Shown: piece by piece, positions 25,071-34,389 of the stretch
Numbering within the stretch: position 1 is the stretch's first letter
Layout of the letters: each line of letters begins with the position of its first letter
Assembly: GCF_018403285.1 (NCBI RefSeq)
Contig: NZ_BOSJ01000005.1
Span: 62,001 to 126,000, forward strand
Length of the DNA: 64,000 bases
Direction: 5' to 3'
Source: Paenibacillus sp. J45TS6
Lineage (GTDB): Bacteria > Bacillota > Bacilli > Paenibacillales > Paenibacillaceae
Notes under the pieces: model-generated
The model's input: only the letters and a program-made list of their open reading frames with translations
What the model was told of the DNA's origin: nothing
The model's database searches: none
Program-made: the position numbers and the translations under genes

Positions 25071-27947
25071 ATGGCTTTGTGGACGATGATCCTTCGCAAA
25101 ATGGCAAGTAACAAATGGCTGCAGCTTAATTTGTGGTTTGGCCTAACCATATGTGTGGCGTTGTTTAGTTCTATGCCGCTCTATTCAGATGCCATTTTGC
25201 AGCGGACATTGACCAAGGAATTACAGGAGATCCAGCATCAGAGCAGTGTATATCCTGGGTTTATGCGCATTAGTACAAGTGTATCTTCTTCTGTAATGGA
25301 TGAGAAGACGATTAGTGCGATTTCTCGTGCTGATCAATTTGCTGCAAGTATCCCGGAGCGGACGGGAATTGAGGCGATGTCTTCCTACCAGCAGCGCAAG
25401 ACTCATAAGATGAAAGTATATGGAGCCGACGCTTCGGACCAGGAAAAGAAGATACAGAAAACAACAGGAATTTTCAAGTCTTTATCTGATATGGAAAAAC
25501 GGGTCAAACTGACTGAGGGTCGCATGCCGGAGGACCGGCAAGACGGTATATTTGAAGCGCTTGTGACACAGAAGTTTCTATTGTCAGTAAAACGCGGACT
25601 TGGCGATGAACTGTTGATGGTATCGCCGGAAGCAGATCGTAGTACATTCCGTGTAATTCCTGTTGGTTTGATTGAAACGGATCCGGCTGCGGACCCCTAT
25701 CTCCCCTATTTGACAACAGACGAAGAGAATGGTTTTCTGATTCCTTTCGAGCAATTTGAGCGTGAATTTATCGAAGGTGGAAAAGCCCGCCTTACCGAAC
25801 TAGAGTGGCGTTTTGCCTTGAACTACGAACAGCTAACGGTAGAGAAAACAGGACAGTTCACCAAAGCAGCTACGGACGTGAAACGTTATTTTCGCGGGAA
25901 ACTTGGAGTGGAAGAAGTAAATATTCCAGCGACCGAGACGGTAGGATCGTATGAGGGGAAACAAAAGAAGCTTGACTTAATGATGTTGTCTCTCTATGTT
26001 CCCGTTATGATGATGTTGGCATTCTACATATATATGTCTGCGAATCTTATAATTGATCGGCAGAAGACGGAAATCGCTGTACTGCGAAGCAGAGGTGCCA
26101 GTCGTTTTCAGATTATGTGTATTTACGTACTCGAAAGTACACTTCTAGGCATCAGCGCACTGGCTGTTGGACCTATACTTGGGGTATGGTTCACTAAAAT
26201 ACTTGGAGCTTCTAACGGGTTCCTCGAGTTTGTTCAGCGTTCCGCTCTCGAAATCAGCTTATCAAGTGATGCTTATCGAATTGCCGTCATTGCTGTGTCA
26301 GGCGCCATTTTGCTTATCTTAATTCCTGCGTTTCTTGCTTCAAAAGTAAGTATCGTCAGCCATAAGCAGCAGAGTGCCCGGCTTGCTCATACCCCGTTCT
26401 GGTATAAGGCGGGAATCGATTTCCTTTTAGTCGGAATCTCATTGTATCTGCTTTATAATTTCAATAAAAGACAGGCTGATTTAAAGCGGTTGGCACTGGA
26501 TTCAGAATTACTGCAAATGGATCCACTCGTGTTTTTAATTCCTGCCTTATTCATTCTCGGCGGCGGACTCCTTGTGCTGCGGGTATATCCTTGGCTGATT
26601 CGAATCATCTACGTATCAGGGAAGAAATGGTGGTCCCCGCCGCTTTATAGCTCACTCGTACAGATTAGCCGCTCTTCCGGACAGTATCTAACAATCAATG
26701 TGTTTCTAATCATGACCGTCGCAACAGGTATATTCAGTGCAAATGCGGCTCGAACGATTAACGATAATCTGGATAGCAAAATCCAGTATTCTGTAGGAAC
26801 AGATATCGTAATTACGTCCAAATGGGAAAGTAATGCACTACCGCCTGTCAATATGGCTTCAGCAGCTCAGACGGGTTCAGCGAATAGTGAATTTACCGAA
26901 CAAAGACGTGTGCAGTATACGGAACCTCCTTTCACCCCATTCGAAGAACTGGAAGGTGCAGAGTCAGTAGCTAAAGTGTTTCGGAAAGAGGAAGCACGTT
27001 TTAGTGCAAAAGAGAGCGGCACATCAGGAAAGGTAGAACTCGTAGGCATCAATACGATGGAATTTGGAAATACAGCGTGGATGAAGAACGGACTAATGGA
27101 TTATCCATTGAACAGCTATCTAAATCTGATTGCTCCAAATCCGAAAGCGGTTCTCATCTCCCGTTCGCTCGCGGATAAGGCGAAACTTGAACCGGGTGAT
27201 ACCATCAGTGTTGCTTGGGATGGACTCAATCAAATTCCGCTTACCGTCTATGGCATTATCGATTACTGGCCAAGTTGGAATCCGCTCGCTGTTAGTCGTG
27301 ATGCAGAAGGTAAGGGGACAGATCCCTTTTTGATTGTCGGACATCTAAGCACCATTCAGAACAGGCTGGCCATTGAGCCATATGAAGTATGGCTCAAGCT
27401 GAAGGACGGGGTGTCCAGCCAAGAGATCTATACGCAGTTGGAACAGAGTAAGGTACCCGTTACAAGCCTTCGGGACGCGACGCAAGAGCTGGTTCGTTCC
27501 GTGAATGACCCTTTCCGTATGGCTATTAATGGAGTAATGACGCTTGGATTTGTCATTTCTATGCTCATTTGTTTCTTTGGTTTTCTGCTGTTCTGGACAT
27601 TGACATTAGCGGGAAGATCGCTCCAATATGGAGTGCTCAGGGCGATGGGTATGCCTTTTCGGCACATCATCGGTATGCTTGTCAGCGAGCAGATGTTAAC
27701 TTCGGTAGCTGCGGTCCTCATAGGAGTGATGATCGGTAATGTAACAAGCGAACGGTTTGTTCCTTTGTTTGAAATGTCATTTGCGACTACAGATCAGGTA
27801 CCGCCTTTTCAAATCACCTATCAGCTCAGCGACTATTTACAAGTATACGGTATTATCGGAAGTATGCTGATCATTGGACTTACCGTAATCAGTTTCCGTT
27901 TATCACGTACCCGAATTGCCGAGGCGTTGAGACTGGGAGAGGAGTAA
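25071..27947 (+). CDS. FtsX-type ABC permease, large fused form
   Basis: 958 residues from the ATG at 25071, directly after AAGGAGGGGG. An N-terminal helix (about 15-40) precedes a large extracellular domain, then three helices near 310-430 (LMMLSLYVPVMMMLAFYIYM onward), a second set of helices and extracellular domain, and three C-terminal helices (about 820-945). It is thus a two-repeat FtsX permease, about twice the size of MacB's membrane part, and would act without a second permease chain. It needs ATPase subunits from the genes on either side. Confidence 0.85.
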   Translation: MALWTMILRKMASNKWLQLNLWFGLTICVALFSSMPLYSDAILQRTLTKELQEIQHQSSVYPGFMRISTSVSSSVMDEKTISAISRADQFAASIPERTGIEAMSSYQQRKTHKMKVYGADASDQEKKIQKTTGIFKSLSDMEKRVKLTEGRMPEDRQDGIFEALVTQKFLLSVKRGLGDELLMVSPEADRSTFRVIPVGLIETDPAADPYLPYLTTDEENGFLIPFEQFEREFIEGGKARLTELEWRFALNYEQLTVEKTGQFTKAATDVKRYFRGKLGVEEVNIPATETVGSYEGKQKKLDLMMLSLYVPVMMMLAFYIYMSANLIIDRQKTEIAVLRSRGASRFQIMCIYVLESTLLGISALAVGPILGVWFTKILGASNGFLEFVQRSALEISLSSDAYRIAVIAVSGAILLILIPAFLASKVSIVSHKQQSARLAHTPFWYKAGIDFLLVGISLYLLYNFNKRQADLKRLALDSELLQMDPLVFLIPALFILGGGLLVLRVYPWLIRIIYVSGKKWWSPPLYSSLVQISRSSGQYLTINVFLIMTVATGIFSANAARTINDNLDSKIQYSVGTDIVITSKWESNALPPVNMASAAQTGSANSEFTEQRRVQYTEPPFTPFEELEGAESVAKVFRKEEARFSAKESGTSGKVELVGINTMEFGNTAWMKNGLMDYPLNSYLNLIAPNPKAVLISRSLADKAKLEPGDTISVAWDGLNQIPLTVYGIIDYWPSWNPLAVSRDAEGKGTDPFLIVGHLSTIQNRLAIEPYEVWLKLKDGVSSQEIYTQLEQSKVPVTSLRDATQELVRSVNDPFRMAINGVMTLGFVISMLICFFGFLLFWTLTLAGRSLQYGVLRAMGMPFRHIIGMLVSEQMLTSVAAVLIGVMIGNVTSERFVPLFEMSFATTDQVPPFQITYQLSDYLQVYGIIGSMLIIGLTVISFRLSRTRIAEALRLGEE

Positions 27948-27950
27948 GCC

Positions 27951-28847
27951 TTGATATACTGCGAAGGACTTGTGAAAATATATAAAACGGCCGATCTTGA
28001 GGTTGTTGCGCTTCAAGGACTCGATATGACGATAGAAGATGGCGAACTTATGGCTATCATCGGCAATTCAGGCAGCGGTAAATCTACGCTGCTCAATATG
28101 CTTGGCGGGCTTGATAAGCCTTCAGCAGGCAAACTATTTGTAGATGGTAAAGACATGCTTTCTTTTACAGAGAAAGATTTAAAAGTGTATAAACGAGAGA
28201 CGGTAGGGTTCGTATGGCAAAATAACTCCCGTAACCTGATTCCGTATTTATCAGCCATAGAGAATGTGGAACTGCCGATGCTGCTGCACGGCAAGCGGAG
28301 CCGGGCGCGTGCAATAGAACTGCTCACGGCGGTTGGACTGGAAAAACGGATGAAAAACCGCTTAAGCGAGCTGTCTGGTGGGGAACAGCAGCGGGTAGCC
28401 ATCGCCATTGCACTTGCAAATAACCCGCGTTTACTGCTGGCAGATGAGCCCACCGGGTCGCTTGATACGAGCACATCAGACCAAGTCTTGGATCTATTTC
28501 GATCGCTTAACCGGTCTACGGGTCTTACGGTCGTCATTGTTACACATGATCCGCATTTAGCCCAGAAGGTGGACCGGGTTGTGCAAATTCGTGATGGTAA
28601 GACCTCAGCAGAAATGATTCGGCGGACCTCTTATTCGGAGGAACTTGCTCTATTGGATGCAGAGGAAAAGCAAAAGATGTCAGACAGCCATATCGAATAT
28701 GCGGTTATTGACAAGGCGGGGAGACTTCAGATCCCAGCGGGGTACCTCGATGCAGAAGAATTTAAGGACAGTAATAAAGTTCGTGTTGAAATGGAGGAGG
28801 GGCGGATTGTTCTTTACCCTCCTAATGAGACAAAATTGTCTGGTTAG
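27951..28847 (+). CDS. ABC ATPase with C-terminal AbrB-like domain
   Basis: 298 residues from a TTG after GAGAGGAG. The first 225 residues are a MacB/LolD-type ATPase (Walker A GNSGSGKST, signature LSGGEQQR, Walker B LLLADEP). Residues about 240-293 (VIDKAGRLQIPAGYL, then KVRVEMEEGRIVLYPP) read like the swapped-hairpin AbrB/MazE fold, which normally binds DNA or serves as a dimerisation module. The gene starts 3 bases after the permease stop. Two distinct ATPases in one operon suggest a heterodimeric motor, and the tail may be regulatory. Confidence 0.85.
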   Translation: MIYCEGLVKIYKTADLEVVALQGLDMTIEDGELMAIIGNSGSGKSTLLNMLGGLDKPSAGKLFVDGKDMLSFTEKDLKVYKRETVGFVWQNNSRNLIPYLSAIENVELPMLLHGKRSRARAIELLTAVGLEKRMKNRLSELSGGEQQRVAIAIALANNPRLLLADEPTGSLDTSTSDQVLDLFRSLNRSTGLTVVIVTHDPHLAQKVDRVVQIRDGKTSAEMIRRTSYSEELALLDAEEKQKMSDSHIEYAVIDKAGRLQIPAGYLDAEEFKDSNKVRVEMEEGRIVLYPPNETKLSG

Positions 28848-28906
28848 ATCAAGGAAAGAAAGAGAAAGAGTAAGATTGAGTAACTAATAATACCCAAATA
28901 TCTGCG

Positions 28907-28946
28907 AAAATAGCCGCTTACTTAAAGATAAGTAAGCGGCTATTTT
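28907..28946. terminator. Strong bidirectional terminator
   Basis: A perfect 18-bp stem, AAAATAGCCGCTTACTTA with its complement, around AAGA, with A and T tracts at the ends. It separates the MacB-like operon from the convergent regulator gene. Confidence 0.85.
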
Positions 28947-28979
28947 GTATGGGTAAAAGAAGAGTTCGGTTCAACCATG

Positions 28980-29729
28980 TTACGCAGTGACCATTTTCAT
29001 TTTTCGATATTCGTTGGCACTCACACCCGTGTATAGCTTGAACTTTTTATAAAACCAATCCATTTCATAATATCCCACTTCATTGGCAATTTCGTATACT
29101 TTCATTTCGGTCTTCTCAAGAAGCTGCTTTGCTTTTTCCATACGTTGCTGCAACAAATAGGCATTAAAGGTCATATTCTCGTGATATTTAAATTTTTGCC
29201 CTAAATACGAATAGTTAAAATGTAAAGTGCTCGATATTTCCTTTAAGGTGATATTCTGTCCAAGAGATTCGGTCACATATTCTTTCACTTTATCAATAAC
29301 GGATTCTTCTAGATCATCCGCTATATCAAAACTGGCTTTCTTATTCTCTGCTTTTTCTTCATTTAATTTTCGATTCATAAGCTGTAGACATATTGTCATA
29401 TCTTCGCTGGATACTGGGGCAGGTAAGTAGTCGCTGACCTGATACTGCATTGCTTTTCGAGCAAGCTGAAAGTCAGTACTATCGCTAATAAGAATAATGG
29501 GAACAGGACTTATTGCACGTACATGCTTGCATAGGGTAATCCCTTGTTCAGGGCATTTTACAATATCGATGATTAGCAGAGAATAACATTTTGATTTGAG
29601 GAGAGATAAAGCAGAATCGGATTCATTCGTGTAATCTTCTAATATGAAACCGAGATTATTCCAATTAAAGAAATCTTGACTTTTTGCATCCCAATGATGA
29701 TGTAAATCAACGAACAGGATCTTATACAT
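28980..29729 (-). CDS. AraC-type response regulator without a neighbouring kinase
   Basis: 249 residues from the ATG at 29729; an ATG at 29735 lies too close to GGGGGG. The receiver domain (about 1-120) retains one N-terminal acidic position (VDLHHHWD) and a likely phospho-acceptor in LLIIDIVK. The C-terminal AraC HTH pair is clear (ITLKEISSTLHFNYSYLGQKF and NEVGYYEMDWFYKKF). No kinase gene is adjacent. It is divergent from the binding-protein gene at 30002 and probably controls the sugar-uptake locus that follows. Confidence 0.85.
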   Translation of the reverse strand: MYKILFVDLHHHWDAKSQDFFNWNNLGFILEDYTNESDSALSLLKSKCYSLLIIDIVKCPEQGITLCKHVRAISPVPIILISDSTDFQLARKAMQYQVSDYLPAPVSSEDMTICLQLMNRKLNEEKAENKKASFDIADDLEESVIDKVKEYVTESLGQNITLKEISSTLHFNYSYLGQKFKYHENMTFNAYLLQQRMEKAKQLLEKTEMKVYEIANEVGYYEMDWFYKKFKLYTGVSANEYRKMKMVTA

Positions 29730-29785
29730 AATCATAGCCCCCCATGCGATTATTTATGAATCATGTGATCCTCTCTATGTAAAAA

Positions 29786-29799
29786 TGATTACGCTTTCA
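29786..29799 (-). promoter_or_regulatory. Candidate cre site between the regulator and the uptake locus
   Basis: On the minus strand TGAAAGCGTAATCA matches 13 of 14 consensus positions. It lies 57 bases before the regulator start and about 200 bases before the binding-protein gene. A second, weaker TGTAAGCGCTACAC (11 of 14) lies at 29951-29964, closer to the binding-protein gene. Confidence 0.5.
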
Positions 29800-30001
29800 T
29801 TATGTGAAAATAAAAGAAAGTTCTCAATGTGCATATCTTTATTTATCTAACTTTTGTTTACTTCTTCTTACATTACGAATGGCCGCTGCCAAGGCACCTA
29901 TATTTTGAGGGGTACTAAAACACGTATATCGCAGGTTGTTTGCCTTATTATGTAAGCGCTACACTTTGATTGTGCTCACAAATCACGAGGGGGATTGAAT
30001 C

Positions 30002-31381
30002 ATGCGGATCAGCAAAACGATCATTGTGTTATTCATGATAATGGTGTTGCTTGTAGCTTGTAGCAGTGGTTCAGGCAGCGAGAAAGAGGTCAACACGGAT
30101 GTTACACCAACGGAAGATGTTGGCGAGGTAAACAGCGGCGAGGATGTAGCTGGCAATGCAGATGAGGAGGGTGTATACAGCACCCCGGAAATGGATTTTG
30201 ATATGGGTGGCAGAACAATCAAAATTGTTTCGTGGTGGGATATGACGATCGGTGAGGATAACCCAGATAATATTCAGCGTAAGAAAAACCTCGAGGCATT
30301 AATGGAAAAGCATAATTTTAAAGTTGAGTACGTGGCTGTTGATTATGGGGAATATCAAGAAAAGGTGACAGCGTCGCTGCTTGCAGGCGAGCCTCTTGGA
30401 GATATTGTTCGTCTTGGTAAGACTTATGCGGTTCCGACTCTGGTTAAACAGGATTTGCTTTGGCCTATCGATGAATATACGAAGAACCCTGTTGCCTTTA
30501 ATCAAAAGGTAACGAATGAATACTACACTTACGAAGGCAGAGGGTACGGATTTACTGAGAATCAGGCGAATCTAGTTGTGGGGATTTTTTACAACCGCAC
30601 TCTTATGAACCAACTTGGTATTAAACCGCTTCAAGATTATGTAAATGAAGACAATTGGAATTGGGATACTTTTATTGAAGTTGCTAAAGAGGCGAACAGA
30701 GATACGAATAATGATGGCAAGCTGGATACATGGGGTTTGGCAAATAATTCTCTTTTAGAGCAAGCTTTGTATTCAAATAATACTTCACTTACCAAAGGCG
30801 AAAAACAGAATCTAGATGATCCTGCGACAGTGGAGGCTCTTAACTTTGTTAACCGCATCGCTAATGAGCAAGTCACAAGACCAACAGAGGGCGGAGACTG
30901 GACTGAACCAGGTCAGTTTGTTCGTCAAGGAAATACTTTAATGTACGCCGGTGCACTACATGAACTTAACGGTTTGAAAACGGATATGCCTGACTATGAT
31001 TTAGGTTTCGTCCCTTTCCCTAAGGGACCAAGTGCAACCGAATACCATTCTGCAGAGGCACTTTTCCAAGCACTTACCATTCCAAAATCTGTAGAGAATC
31101 CGGAGCAGTTAATGTATATATGGGAAAAGATTAACGATATCGATTCCGTATATGATTACCCAGATCAAAGTTCATATGAAACCGTATTCTCAAATGAAGA
31201 AGATCTGAACAATGCAAAAATGGTTGCACCGAATATGCTCGTGCTTGATCATCATACGTTTCCAAATCTGAAATTTTATGATTTTCAAGGAGAGCTGAAC
31301 AGCGGTGTTTCTGTCTCAACCGTAATTGAGAAGTACAAAGCAACTTTTCAAGCAGCGATTGACGAAGTATACGGCAATTAA
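30002..31381 (+). CDS. Sugar ABC transporter solute-binding lipoprotein
   Basis: 459 residues with a lipoprotein signal (lipobox LLVAC) and an acidic spacer of about 45 residues before the binding domain. Family-1-type sugar-binding features include IFYNRTLMNQLGI and WDTFIEVAKEA. A loop DTNNDGKLD has the spacing of an EF-hand-like Ca site, common in this protein group. It is closely similar over its length to the protein at 50061, so the two are recent paralogues. It precedes the CBM-binding-protein fusion and permeases, from which it is separated by a stem-loop (31392-31448). ATG after GAGGGGG. Confidence 0.88.
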   Translation: MRISKTIIVLFMIMVLLVACSSGSGSEKEVNTDVTPTEDVGEVNSGEDVAGNADEEGVYSTPEMDFDMGGRTIKIVSWWDMTIGEDNPDNIQRKKNLEALMEKHNFKVEYVAVDYGEYQEKVTASLLAGEPLGDIVRLGKTYAVPTLVKQDLLWPIDEYTKNPVAFNQKVTNEYYTYEGRGYGFTENQANLVVGIFYNRTLMNQLGIKPLQDYVNEDNWNWDTFIEVAKEANRDTNNDGKLDTWGLANNSLLEQALYSNNTSLTKGEKQNLDDPATVEALNFVNRIANEQVTRPTEGGDWTEPGQFVRQGNTLMYAGALHELNGLKTDMPDYDLGFVPFPKGPSATEYHSAEALFQALTIPKSVENPEQLMYIWEKINDIDSVYDYPDQSSYETVFSNEEDLNNAKMVAPNMLVLDHHTFPNLKFYDFQGELNSGVSVSTVIEKYKATFQAAIDEVYGN

Positions 31382-31391
31382 ACGTTAGATA

Positions 31392-31448
31392 TTGATCCCT
31401 ATCAGCCCCTTTAAGCACTTGTTTAGAGGGGCTGTGGATCAATTTATT
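31392..31448 (+). terminator. Intercistronic stem-loop, possible partial terminator
   Basis: TTGATCC/GGATCAA and CAGCCCCT/AGGGGCTG form a two-part stem with a 16-base loop, followed by TTTATT. The short, broken T-run suggests partial termination or mRNA end protection, which would favour expression of the binding protein over the genes behind it. Confidence 0.6.
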
Positions 31449-31476
31449 ACGTCATGCAGCTGGAGGGGAGAAAGCG

Positions 31477-34374
31477 TTGAACATCCATAAGAAACGATGG
31501 GCCATTTCGTTGCTCGTTTTTAGTTTATCCGCCGTATTTATAGGCTCTTTTTATCCTTTGAAATCCATCATGGCCAGCGAAAAGATGGAACCGATTTCTG
31601 ATTTTGAAGCGGTCGTGAGTTCTGACGATGAGAACGGTTATTCCGCATACCTGGAACGTCATACTCGTGCGGCAAGACCTGACCGAGTAATCCGAATTGA
31701 AGGGGAAAGTTATGTAAACGCTACAGGCGGCGAATTCGAAATAGCAGACCATCCATATGAACTTGATGGAACTGCTGTCTTAACACCGGAAGAAGGAATG
31801 ATATCCTGGTCTGTGCCTATTGAGGAAGCAGGTTTATATAACGTGAGAGTACATTACTATCCGATCGAAGGAAAAAGTTCGGCTATTGAGAGGCAATTAG
31901 AGATTAACGGAGAGGTTCCGTTCAAGGGTGCGGAAATTCTTTTATTTGACAGAATCTGGGGAAATAAAATGGATGAAATTCAGCAGGATGATCGGAATAA
32001 TGATCTTCGTCCAAGACAAGTTGAGAAACCTTCATGGCAACATGGCACTTTAACAGATCGAGAAGGTTATTATGATGAACCGTTTTCGTTTTATTTTGAA
32101 TCCGGTGAACAAGAAATTTCTTTAACCGCATTAAGAGAACCGATGGCGATTGATTATATCGAATTGTATCAGCAGTCAGGACAGAAAACGTATGAACAGG
32201 TAAGCAGTGAATATGCCTCCGCTGGACTAACGCCAGTAAAGGATCAATACATGCTGATTCAAGCTGAGGATGCGGCGTATAAGTCTTCCCCAACTTTAGC
32301 TCCGATATCAGACCGCTCGAGTCCGACCGTAATTCCTTATGATGTATCTAAAATCCGAATCAATTCGATCGGCGGTACGAACTGGAAACTACCAGGTCAA
32401 TGGATTGAGTGGGAAATCGAAGTTCCTGAGGACGGATTATATCAGATTGCGCTAAAGGAAAAACAGGATCAACTTCGAGGAATCTACGCTACTAGAAGCT
32501 TAATGATTGACGGGGAATACCCATTTCAAGAAATGAAACGAATTCGATTCAAATTTCATCGTGATTGGCAGATGAACGTCCTTGGTGGGGAGGAGCCTTA
32601 TTTATTCCACTTAACAAAAGGGAAACACCAAATTCGTATGACCGTCTCCCTTGGAGAAATTGCCCCACTGCTAAGAACGATTGAATCAAGTGTGCTGGAA
32701 CTGAATGAGATGTACCGAAAAATACTGATGATTACGTCGAACACACCGGATCCTTATCGTGATTATCAACTCGAGAAGCGGATCCCAGATATGATAGAAG
32801 TGTTTGAAGAGCAAGCAGAAACGATTTCAAATGTAGCAGATTATCTAGAGAAAGTAACAGGAGAAAAGAGTGATAAGGTTGCTATTCTTTATGCAATGGT
32901 ATATCAGCTAAAAGAAATGGTGCAGCGTCCTGAGACAGTGGCTCAGCGGCTGGATTCATTCAAAATCAATGTCGGCGGACTTGGAACATGGATTTTGACC
33001 GTACGTGAACAACCGCTTTCTCTTGATTATATGGTTGTTTCGTCACCTGACGTGAAATTACCAAGAGCGGAAGCTACCTTTTTTGAAGAAATAAAGCACG
33101 AGATTGGTGCTTATATTGCTTCCTATACGGAGGATTACGACAGTATCGGTAATATTGCTGAAGGCAATCGTTCCCTTGATGTATGGGTAACCACAGGGCG
33201 AGATCAGGCTCAGGTATTAAAAGCATTAATCGACGATACGTTCACTCCGGAGACGGACATTTCTGTAAATCTTAGACTTGTTCCTTCCAACATCTTGCTG
33301 CCGGCTACTCTTGCAGATGAAGGACCGGACATTGCGATGCAGATTGGTGAAGACCTCCCAGTGAATTATGCAATGCGGGGAGCTGCTGCGGATCTAACTC
33401 AATTTGAAGATTATGAAGATGTTGCAGATCGGTTTCGTGAAAGTGGACTAACGCCTTATATGTACGATGAAGGAGTATATGCACTCCCAGAGCAACAGAC
33501 ATTCCCTATGTTGTTTTATCGCAAAGACATTTTGAAAGAACTGGAACTTGAGCCTCCAAAAACCTGGCAAGACATCTACAATATGATTTCTGTGCTGCAA
33601 AAACATAATATGGAATTCTATTTACCTCTGGAATCATCGAATGCAAGTCTTGTACCTAATGCGACTTTTTCGATGCTCTTGTACCAAAATGGAGGAGAAT
33701 TCTATCAAGATAACGGGATGCGAAGCACGCTTGATTCTGACATCTCCATGGATGCATTTAAAAAGTGGACACAATTTTATACCAGTTATAAGTTCCCGCT
33801 GCAAGCGGATTTCCCTAACCGATTCCGGACAGGAGAAATGCCAATCGGAATTGCTGATTACACCACATACAACATGCTGACCGTAATGGCTCCTGAAATA
33901 AAAGGACTTTGGGATTTCACGATTGTACCCGGATCTAAACTTGCCGATGGATCGGTGAACCACGAGGTAGCGAGTCATACAACAGGAGTTATGATGCTGA
34001 ATAATGCGGACGATAAAGAATCCGCCTGGGAATTTATGAAATGGTGGACAAATAAAGATGTTCAGATTAGTTACGGCAGAGAGATGGAAGGTCTGATGGG
34101 TGAGGCGGCAAGGTACCCAACAGCCAATACAGAAGCATTAGAAGAACTTCCTTGGCCTGTGAAGGATTATAAGAATCTGGAAAGTCAGTGGAAATGGGTA
34201 CAAGGGATTCCGCAAGTACCTGGCGGTTATTTTACAGGCAGGCATCTGGATAATGCCTTCCGTAAAGTAGTGAACGCGAATCAGAATCCACGGGAAGCAT
34301 TCTCAGATTATATTCTTTACATTAACGATGAAATCGAGATCAAGCGAAAGGAATTCAATTTGCCTTACGAATAA
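31477..34374 (+). CDS. Giant fusion: two carbohydrate-binding modules plus solute-binding protein
   Basis: 965 residues from a TTG after GGAGGGG. An N-terminal signal/anchor (about 8-32) has no lipobox Cys. Two beta-sandwich modules resembling CBM6/CBM35 follow (about 65-225, IRIEGESYVN to AIDYIELYQQ; and about 250-410, IQAEDAAYKS to IRMTVSLGE). Then comes a helical region (about 410-500) and a complete family-1-type solute-binding domain (about 560-950: VWVTTGRDQAQVLKALIDD, GPDIAMQIG, YRKDILKELELEPPKTW). It probably holds polymer or oligosaccharide at the surface and passes it to the permeases encoded next. Confidence 0.82.
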   Translation: MNIHKKRWAISLLVFSLSAVFIGSFYPLKSIMASEKMEPISDFEAVVSSDDENGYSAYLERHTRAARPDRVIRIEGESYVNATGGEFEIADHPYELDGTAVLTPEEGMISWSVPIEEAGLYNVRVHYYPIEGKSSAIERQLEINGEVPFKGAEILLFDRIWGNKMDEIQQDDRNNDLRPRQVEKPSWQHGTLTDREGYYDEPFSFYFESGEQEISLTALREPMAIDYIELYQQSGQKTYEQVSSEYASAGLTPVKDQYMLIQAEDAAYKSSPTLAPISDRSSPTVIPYDVSKIRINSIGGTNWKLPGQWIEWEIEVPEDGLYQIALKEKQDQLRGIYATRSLMIDGEYPFQEMKRIRFKFHRDWQMNVLGGEEPYLFHLTKGKHQIRMTVSLGEIAPLLRTIESSVLELNEMYRKILMITSNTPDPYRDYQLEKRIPDMIEVFEEQAETISNVADYLEKVTGEKSDKVAILYAMVYQLKEMVQRPETVAQRLDSFKINVGGLGTWILTVREQPLSLDYMVVSSPDVKLPRAEATFFEEIKHEIGAYIASYTEDYDSIGNIAEGNRSLDVWVTTGRDQAQVLKALIDDTFTPETDISVNLRLVPSNILLPATLADEGPDIAMQIGEDLPVNYAMRGAAADLTQFEDYEDVADRFRESGLTPYMYDEGVYALPEQQTFPMLFYRKDILKELELEPPKTWQDIYNMISVLQKHNMEFYLPLESSNASLVPNATFSMLLYQNGGEFYQDNGMRSTLDSDISMDAFKKWTQFYTSYKFPLQADFPNRFRTGEMPIGIADYTTYNMLTVMAPEIKGLWDFTIVPGSKLADGSVNHEVASHTTGVMMLNNADDKESAWEFMKWWTNKDVQISYGREMEGLMGEAARYPTANTEALEELPWPVKDYKNLESQWKWVQGIPQVPGGYFTGRHLDNAFRKVVNANQNPREAFSDYILYINDEIEIKRKEFNLPYE

Positions 34375-34389
34375 GGGGGTGGGGAAAAG

